Origin: Leptodesmis sichuanensis A121
GTDB lineage: Bacteria; Cyanobacteriota; Cyanobacteriia; Leptolyngbyales; Leptolyngbyaceae
Assembly (NCBI RefSeq): GCF_021379005.1
Contig: NZ_CP075171.1
Span: 2,976,001-3,040,000 of the forward strand
Direction: 5' to 3'
DNA: 64,000 bases
Shown here: positions 59,021-64,000 of the stretch, piece by piece
Position numbering within the stretch: the first letter of the stretch is position 1
How the letters are laid out: the number at the start of each line of letters is the position of its first letter
The notes under the pieces: generated by a model
The model's database searches: none
Told to the model about the DNA's origin: nothing
The model's input: the letters and a program-made list of their open reading frames with translations, nothing else
Position numbers and translations under genes: made by a program

Positions 59021-61318
59021 TCAAAACGACTGACCAAAGCCAAACTGGAACCGAACGTCACCCTGATTGCTGATTCCCAAATCTCCTCGGATGATACCCA
59101 GAGGAGAATTGACGCGCAGACCAAAACCGGCCCCAAATCCTGTTCCTGGCTTGTCTCTGATGACAGCGGGCTGCCCTGGCACATCTTTATCCGTTCCCAG
59201 ATCAGAGGCAAAATCAAAGAAGGCGGCTCCCCCAATATATTTGTAAATCGGGAAGCGATATTCAGCATTGGCTTGAATATAACTGCGGCTGCTGCCAATT
59301 GCCCCTGTATTCCAGGCACGGACGGAATTGGAACCACCTAACACAAAAGCGTTATAGGGAGGCAAATCACCTACCCAACTGCCAGCCTGCACATTAAAGG
59401 CGAACACTTCCGGTTGGCTTTCCGTAGGAACGGGAGGAGTTTTGTAAGCCGCCGTGATCCACTTAATCGGAATGAATTGGGCATAGCCCGCATCAAATCG
59501 GGTGCCCAGAACGCTACCCCGAACAATCGGGAAGTACTGATCCACATTGAGCCGAGTGTACGACCCTGTACTGGGATTCGTGCGATTGTCGCGCATATCC
59601 CGCAGAGCATTGAAGGAAAAACTAAATAAGTCATCCACTCCAGTTCCACTGGCGGTCAGGGGATTGCCAAATTCATCAGTCGCAAAGACTTTACCCCCAC
59701 TATCACGGGTGCTGACATTAGCATAATTCAGCCCCCATCGGCCATCCCATCCGGCTCCTAAAGGCCGTTGTAACCCAACGCCCACTCCATACCGCAGTTC
59801 CCGCACCCGATCGCCGTTGGGCAGATTCACCTCGTCAGTAAACACATTCGAGAGTCCCCGATTTCGGAAGAGATTGGCGCTGTAACCGGGCACATTGGGT
59901 TCCGTGTCCCGGTAAGGGCTGACAAAGCGGGCATCAAATTGCACATCCCGCGTTCCCACCAGCACATTTGCGCCCAGTTGCTGACCCAGGCCGCCAAAGT
60001 TGACATCCTGAATGCTGACCGACCCAAAGAGACCCAGCGCATCATTATACCCACCCCCAAAGCGCAGATCACGAGGGGGGCGCTCCACCAGGTTGTACAC
60101 AACATCCGCTCTCCGGGCATCACCTTCAAACGTGATATTGACCGATTGAAAGATCCCCAAATTGCTGAGACGTTGCAAGTCTTCTTTCGCCCGATCGACC
60201 TGGAACACCTGACCGGGTTTGGTTTTAATTTGCCGCAGGACAAACGCCTCTTGAGAGCGAGGGACGATCGGCTGGCCTTTTTCATCGGTAGCTTTCCCAT
60301 CTCGATCCAGATACCGCAGTTTCACATCATTGACCACCCCTTCCGCGACATCAATGGTGAGAATGCCATCGGCTGAGGGCTGTAAGCTCAATACTCGCGC
60401 TAAGGTATAGCCGTTTTTGGCATACCAGTCGTTGATTTGCTTGACAGCCTGATTCAGAGCCGCCGAATCCAGAGGTTTACCAAACTGATCTCGGAAAAAC
60501 TCAGTCGCCACCACATAATTGAGCACATTGGCATTGGTGAGATTGAGCGATCGCAAAAGAGTAGGTGTTGCAGTAAACGTGACGCTTAATCCTTGCGGAT
60601 TTTGCTGCGTGCTAACCGTTACGGCTGAGAAAAACCCTGTATTCAGTAACCGTGTAACATCCTCCTGCAATTGATTGGGCGTTGTCTGACTGCCCGGTTT
60701 GGTCTGAATTACCCGCAAGCCTAAATCCTGCAGGGAAGGATCTACCCCCACAATTTGCACATCCGTTACCAACACCGCTAACCCAGACGTATCAGGGGGT
60801 TGCATGGAATTTGTCGGACGGTTCGGTGCGGCGGGCGGTGGCGGCTGATTTGGTAATGGGGTAAGTTGGGAGGCTGCGGCAGGGGGTGGAGTGACAGCGG
60901 GCGCAACCCAGATAGGGCTGTTCAGCGAGGAGGATGGAGTAGCAGCAGGGGAAACTGGTGGTTGAGGGGGAAGGGGAGGCGGTGGGTCAGGTGAAACAGA
61001 TTGAATTGCTTCTGGTTCGCTGGCAGGCGGCGGCGGAATTTCCTCATCTGAACCTGAAGCAGGTTGGGAGGAAAGGGGAGGCTGGGGAGTGGGGGGTGGG
61101 GTAATTTCAGTTTGAGGAACCCCCTCTGATGGGGCAGGAACAACAACGGATTGGTAGTCCTGATAATATTCTGGGTTTGACAAAGAAGGATTTGAGGCTG
61201 GATTGGCAGCCGCGATTTCTGCCTGTAAGGAGGATGCGATCGCGACCGCAGCCCAAATACTCAGGGTATACAGCCGTAATTGCGATGTTTTGTGCAGAAC
61301 CGGGGTCGCAGCGTTCAA
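59021..61318 (-). CDS. Omp85/BamA-family outer-membrane protein with Pro-rich N-terminus
   Basis: 765 residues, start TTG at 61318 (uncertain, no strong ribosome site). Signal-like segment LYTLSIWAAVAIASSLQAEI, a ~120-residue Pro/Ser-rich stretch, three POTRA domains (from LVTDVQIVGVD, DVTRLLNTGFFSAVTVSTQ; YAKNGYTLARVLSLQPSADG; LQRLSNLGIFQSVNITFEGD), then the beta barrel ending QFGFGQSF, with the C-terminal Phe of outer-membrane proteins. VRAWNTGAIGSSRSYIQANA is the VRGY-like loop of the family. It should insert proteins into the outer membrane. Confidence 0.9.
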   Translation of the reverse strand: MNAATPVLHKTSQLRLYTLSIWAAVAIASSLQAEIAAANPASNPSLSNPEYYQDYQSVVVPAPSEGVPQTEITPPPTPQPPLSSQPASGSDEEIPPPPASEPEAIQSVSPDPPPPLPPQPPVSPAATPSSSLNSPIWVAPAVTPPPAAASQLTPLPNQPPPPAAPNRPTNSMQPPDTSGLAVLVTDVQIVGVDPSLQDLGLRVIQTKPGSQTTPNQLQEDVTRLLNTGFFSAVTVSTQQNPQGLSVTFTATPTLLRSLNLTNANVLNYVVATEFFRDQFGKPLDSAALNQAVKQINDWYAKNGYTLARVLSLQPSADGILTIDVAEGVVNDVKLRYLDRDGKATDEKGQPIVPRSQEAFVLRQIKTKPGQVFQVDRAKEDLQRLSNLGIFQSVNITFEGDARRADVVYNLVERPPRDLRFGGGYNDALGLFGSVSIQDVNFGGLGQQLGANVLVGTRDVQFDARFVSPYRDTEPNVPGYSANLFRNRGLSNVFTDEVNLPNGDRVRELRYGVGVGLQRPLGAGWDGRWGLNYANVSTRDSGGKVFATDEFGNPLTASGTGVDDLFSFSFNALRDMRDNRTNPSTGSYTRLNVDQYFPIVRGSVLGTRFDAGYAQFIPIKWITAAYKTPPVPTESQPEVFAFNVQAGSWVGDLPPYNAFVLGGSNSVRAWNTGAIGSSRSYIQANAEYRFPIYKYIGGAAFFDFASDLGTDKDVPGQPAVIRDKPGTGFGAGFGLRVNSPLGIIRGDLGISNQGDVRFQFGFGQSF

Positions 61319-61446
61319 AGTCGTTTCAGGTGTGAGTGGGCCAGGACGAACGCAGATTTCCAGTCAGGAAAACAACCTGAATCGTCCATTTCGCCCATTC
61401 ATTCTGCACAAAAGCACGAAAATGGCTAACTTTTTTCCTAAAGAAA

Positions 61447-62361
61447 CTACAAAAGCTGCCATGCCAGCTTCGCGGCCCCTACCATGCCAGCCTGATTACC
61501 CAATTCGGCTCGCAGTAGCTGTAAGCCTGCACGGGAACTGGGAAGCACTCGCCGTTCAATTTCAGCTTGTACGCTGGGAAAGAAAAAGTCTGCACTGGCG
61601 CTCACTCCTCCCCCAATGACGATCGCCTCTGGGGTTAAGACATAAATCAAACTTGCCAGTCCGGCCCCTAAGTCCCGCCCATATTGCTGCCAGAACTCTA
61701 GTGCTTTGGGATCACCCGCTAAAGCCATTGCGCCTAATTCGTCAGGTTCCATCCCTGTGCGACGACGAATTGCCTGAACAGACACATATTGCTCCAGGGA
61801 TCCCTGATTGCCACTATTACAGGGTGGCCCGTCCGGATTCAGGGTAATTAATCCCAGTTCTCCAGCAGTGCCATGATGACCAACAAATAGTTTGCCATCC
61901 AAAATAATCGCTCCACCAACACCAGTGCCCAGGGTTAACAGAATCAGGTTGCGGTACCAGCGTCCGGCTCCTAACCAGGCTTCACCTAATCCAGCACAGT
62001 TGGCATCATTGGCAATTACCGTGGGTCGGCCTGTTTTTGCTTCTAACCAGTCTGCCAGGGGAACATCCTGCCAGCCGCTGAGGTTAATCGCCACTCTCGC
62101 AATTCGTCCGGCAGCGTCCGCAGGCCCAGGAGTTCCCACACCAATCGCTATAGCCTTCCGCTGCGGGTCTATTTCAGCTATCGCAGCGGCCATGGCCACC
62201 AATACCGCTTCTGGAGTAGCAGGTTGGGGAGTCGGGATCCTGAGAGTCTGAAGACAGGTTCCATCTTGAGTAAAGCGCCCCAACTTGATGGCTGTTCCTC
62301 CCAGATCGATACCTAAAACTTGAGGAGCCGTTGGGGACTCGCTGGGAGTAATATTCATCAT
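61447..62361 (-). CDS. ROK-family sugar kinase (glucokinase-like)
   Basis: 304 residues from the ATG at 62361; an ATG at 62412 would add 17. Phosphate-1 motif GIDLGGTAIKLG, catalytic Asp in IANDANCAGLGEAW, LLTLGTGVGGAIILDGKL and GTAGELGLITLNPDG. The usual ROK zinc motif CxCGxxGCxE reads CNSGNQGSLE, so two of the three cysteines are Ser. Predicted to phosphorylate glucose or a related sugar with ATP. Confidence 0.88.
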   Translation of the reverse strand: MMNITPSESPTAPQVLGIDLGGTAIKLGRFTQDGTCLQTLRIPTPQPATPEAVLVAMAAAIAEIDPQRKAIAIGVGTPGPADAAGRIARVAINLSGWQDVPLADWLEAKTGRPTVIANDANCAGLGEAWLGAGRWYRNLILLTLGTGVGGAIILDGKLFVGHHGTAGELGLITLNPDGPPCNSGNQGSLEQYVSVQAIRRRTGMEPDELGAMALAGDPKALEFWQQYGRDLGAGLASLIYVLTPEAIVIGGGVSASADFFFPSVQAEIERRVLPSSRAGLQLLRAELGNQAGMVGAAKLAWQLL

Positions 62362-62578
62362 CAAAAGATTACTAAGACTCAAAGGAGCAGGATAAGAAGG
62401 CCAAAGGATCAAAAACCACTAGTCAGCCATTTTATAGGAATTGCGGAACACTTTGAATGCTGGAAAGGCCCGCTGATAATTGTGTGCTTTTGCATCCAGG
62501 TCAGCCTGGAAAAGCTCGCCAGCTTGATTACGGGCCTGGCGCTAGTTGAAATGCTAGTTTCTGAAGCTGGAAAGTTTG

Positions 62579-63001
62579 CTATTTGGCCGTTCCCTTGACC
62601 GCCCCCAGCCAATTCTGAAATTCAGATCGCTCACTTTCCCACGAACTGATATTAGCTTTGCGCTTTGACACCTTGCCGTGTTGGTTATTTTGAGGTTTGC
62701 GATCGCGTCCCAAAGGACGTGAGCGATCAGAGGAAAATGGTTGATTTAAGGTGTAGCTGGCTAACTCTGTATGCCTCAGAGGAAGTGGCAACGGGGCGAT
62801 CGATCTGGATGCGCCAGGGCTGCCACGGTGTAAAAATATCGGTCGGATGGAATGGCTTTTTAATAAACTGGCCGTTACCCTGGCTGCATGGGCAACCTCT
62901 GGCTTCCATATTTGCTGAGAGGCTCTGGAGAGGGAACTAGCCGCAACCAATACCAGCGTTGTTAAACCGACGGTCACCAGCCATCTGGTTTTCAGTTTCA
63001 T
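62579..63001 (-). CDS. Small secreted protein, unknown function
   Basis: 140 residues from the ATG at 63001. MKLKTRWLVTVGLTTLVLVA with a following SSLSRA is a signal peptide. The rest is basic, rich in Ser, Arg, Pro and Gln, and shows no domain I recognise; the C-terminus EFQNWLGAVKGTAK looks amphipathic. Confidence 0.55.
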   Translation of the reverse strand: MKLKTRWLVTVGLTTLVLVAASSLSRASQQIWKPEVAHAARVTASLLKSHSIRPIFLHRGSPGASRSIAPLPLPLRHTELASYTLNQPFSSDRSRPLGRDRKPQNNQHGKVSKRKANISSWESERSEFQNWLGAVKGTAK

Positions 63002-63013
63002 TTGATACCTCAC

Positions 63014-63777
63014 AGCAGTAAAGGCAGGTGATAGGGGGATAAAGATTAATACGACTCAACCTGACTCATTTCCGGCAAACTTGATTTTGTTGCAGGCTGA
63101 GTTGCAGGTCGAAAGAAGCGATTAACCTAAAACCGGATCTCCTGAACTTAATGTAGACACTCCTCTTACGAGACATAACGGATGAATCAGCGTAACTGTA
63201 AAAATTTATGCAACCTTCATACAGATTTTTCTGAGCCAGCACTAATCGCTTTATCCTTCCTGATAGCCCTACCGTGTACACACAAGTCATTCAGACGTGG
63301 CTGCACCGAAGTCTACTTGTTAGATCCAAACTCCTGGTTTGGGTGGCAGCCCCCCAAACCCCCCGCTGTGGAGGACGGCTGCGTCCCCCACACCCCCTCC
63401 AGAAGGATTAGCTGGTGAGCGGCTCAAGACTTAGGGTACACTCGTCAAATCGTTAAACTGGGGTCTGTTGCCCTCACCAAGTCAACCCTTTCGGGGGGTG
63501 TGGGGGAGATCGGACCCCACACAGCGGGGGTCCGGGGGGAAGTCCCCCGGATCTAGACTTTGGGTTTTACCGAGATGTCTGTACACAGTAGCCCAAGTTT
63601 GGGAGAGGGGGAGGGGCCGGGGGGTGGGGGTGAGGGCTTGGAAAAACATCCAATTACCGAAGTTATTAAATCCATGATCCTTAGTTTTTCCCAAATCCAC
63701 CTGAGAAGGTCATACTCTCAATTGGTACGATGGGTTAAAAGCGTCGTAAAGCGCTCTGTGTCCCCTAAAATCAGGGA
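63014..63777. other. Intergenic region rich in G/C palindromes
   Basis: No gene supported. It holds two G/C-rich fold-back blocks (63340-63410 and 63490-63555, each with CCCCC/GGGGG arms) and copy 2 of repeat R1 (63592-63681). Confidence 0.6.
63592..63681. repeat. Dispersed repeat R1, copy 2 (inverted relative to 23839-23927)
   Basis: Reads CCCAAGTTTGGGAGAGGGGG ... CCATGATCCT; its complement matches copy 1 for about 90 bp with few differences in the G-run region. Confidence 0.8.
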
Positions 63778-64000
63778 ATGCAACACCAATCTCCCTTTTC
63801 GCAAATCCCTTCCTGTACCTGGAACCGACCCATTGGCCTGGGTTGGAGCCATCCCTATACGGTTCGTTATCCCAGCAACCTGGATGATGGCCCCTGGCAT
63901 GGAATGCCCCTGGGTGGATTGGGAGCCGGATGCATTGGTCGTTCCCATCGAGGCGACTTCAATCTCTGGCACATTGACGGTGGAGAGCATATCTTTCAAA
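63778..64000 (+). CDS. GH116-family (bile-acid beta-glucosidase-like) enzyme, N-terminus only
   Basis: 74 codons to the right edge, start ATG at 63778 after AGGGA. The sequence IPSCTWNRPIGLGWSHPYTV, then YPSNLDDGPWHGMPLGGLGA and RGDFNLWHIDGGEHIFQ, is the characteristic start of GBA2-type glucosylceramidase/GH116 glycoside hydrolases. The catalytic residues lie outside the window. An antisense frame over the same bases is a shadow. Confidence 0.8.
   Translation, partial: MQHQSPFSQIPSCTWNRPIGLGWSHPYTVRYPSNLDDGPWHGMPLGGLGAGCIGRSHRGDFNLWHIDGGEHIFQ

Noticed and set aside
63718-63999. Minus-strand ORF at the right edge
   Set aside because: The plus strand encodes a clear GH116 N-terminus over the same bases, so the minus frame is a shadow.

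Overview
The window looks like the chromosome of a filamentous or Leptolyngbya-like cyanobacterium. The octamer GCGATCGC (HIP1) and its relatives occur throughout. There are pix- and pil-type phototaxis operons, gas-vesicle genes, a PatA-type regulator, XisH/XisI, a CyaC-type cyclase, a three-domain ribosomal protein S1 and many dispersed palindromes and insertion sequences. No rRNA, tRNA or CRISPR array was recognised.

Layout. 1-4.9 kb (minus): pixG-pixH-pixI-pixJ, a phototaxis operon whose receptor carries a DXCF-type cyanobacteriochrome GAF domain; pixJ runs off the left edge. 5.1-17.7 kb (minus): a second chemotaxis-like operon, pilG-pilH-pilI-pilJ1-pilJ2-pilL, in which pilJ1 is cut in two by a 1.66 kb insertion sequence. 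17.7-24.3 kb: an ISKra4-type element, three copies of a 74 bp palindromic repeat, an orthocaspase, an M20 amidohydrolase and a membrane GNAT protein. 24.3-27.2 kb (plus): gvpA-gvpC-gvpN-gvpJ, with the same winged-helix-like tail on GvpC and GvpN. 27.3-30 kb (minus): patatin, phasin-like protein and a short lactate-permease-family protein.

30.4-49.3 kb is a DNA phosphorothioation and defence island. Its modification part is a DndC-like PP-loop protein (plus) and a tight minus-strand operon dndC-xisH-xisI-dndD-dndE, next to a small XRE regulator with its own promoter, repeated operators and a start-site hairpin. A nest of four insertion elements (37.2-41.35 kb) separates this from a second minus-strand gene run: PLD-helicase restriction-type protein, S23-like protein, a 52-residue ORF, an SMC-like ATPase, two Uma2 nucleases, MntA/HepT, VapB with a broken VapC, and phosphorothioation-associated protein 4. 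G-rich GGGT-type tracts lie between these genes and also inside three of them. dndA and dndB were not found.

49.4-64 kb is ordinary core genome: mnmA, a CyaC-like hybrid kinase/cyclase, nrdR, rpsA, a HAD phosphatase, metK, a flavin reductase, an Omp85 protein, a ROK sugar kinase, a small secreted protein and the start of a GH116 glycosidase at the right edge.

Together the genes describe a motile, light-steered cyanobacterium with type IV pilus control and possible buoyancy genes. A sulfur-based DNA modification and defence island appears to be eroding under insertion sequences.
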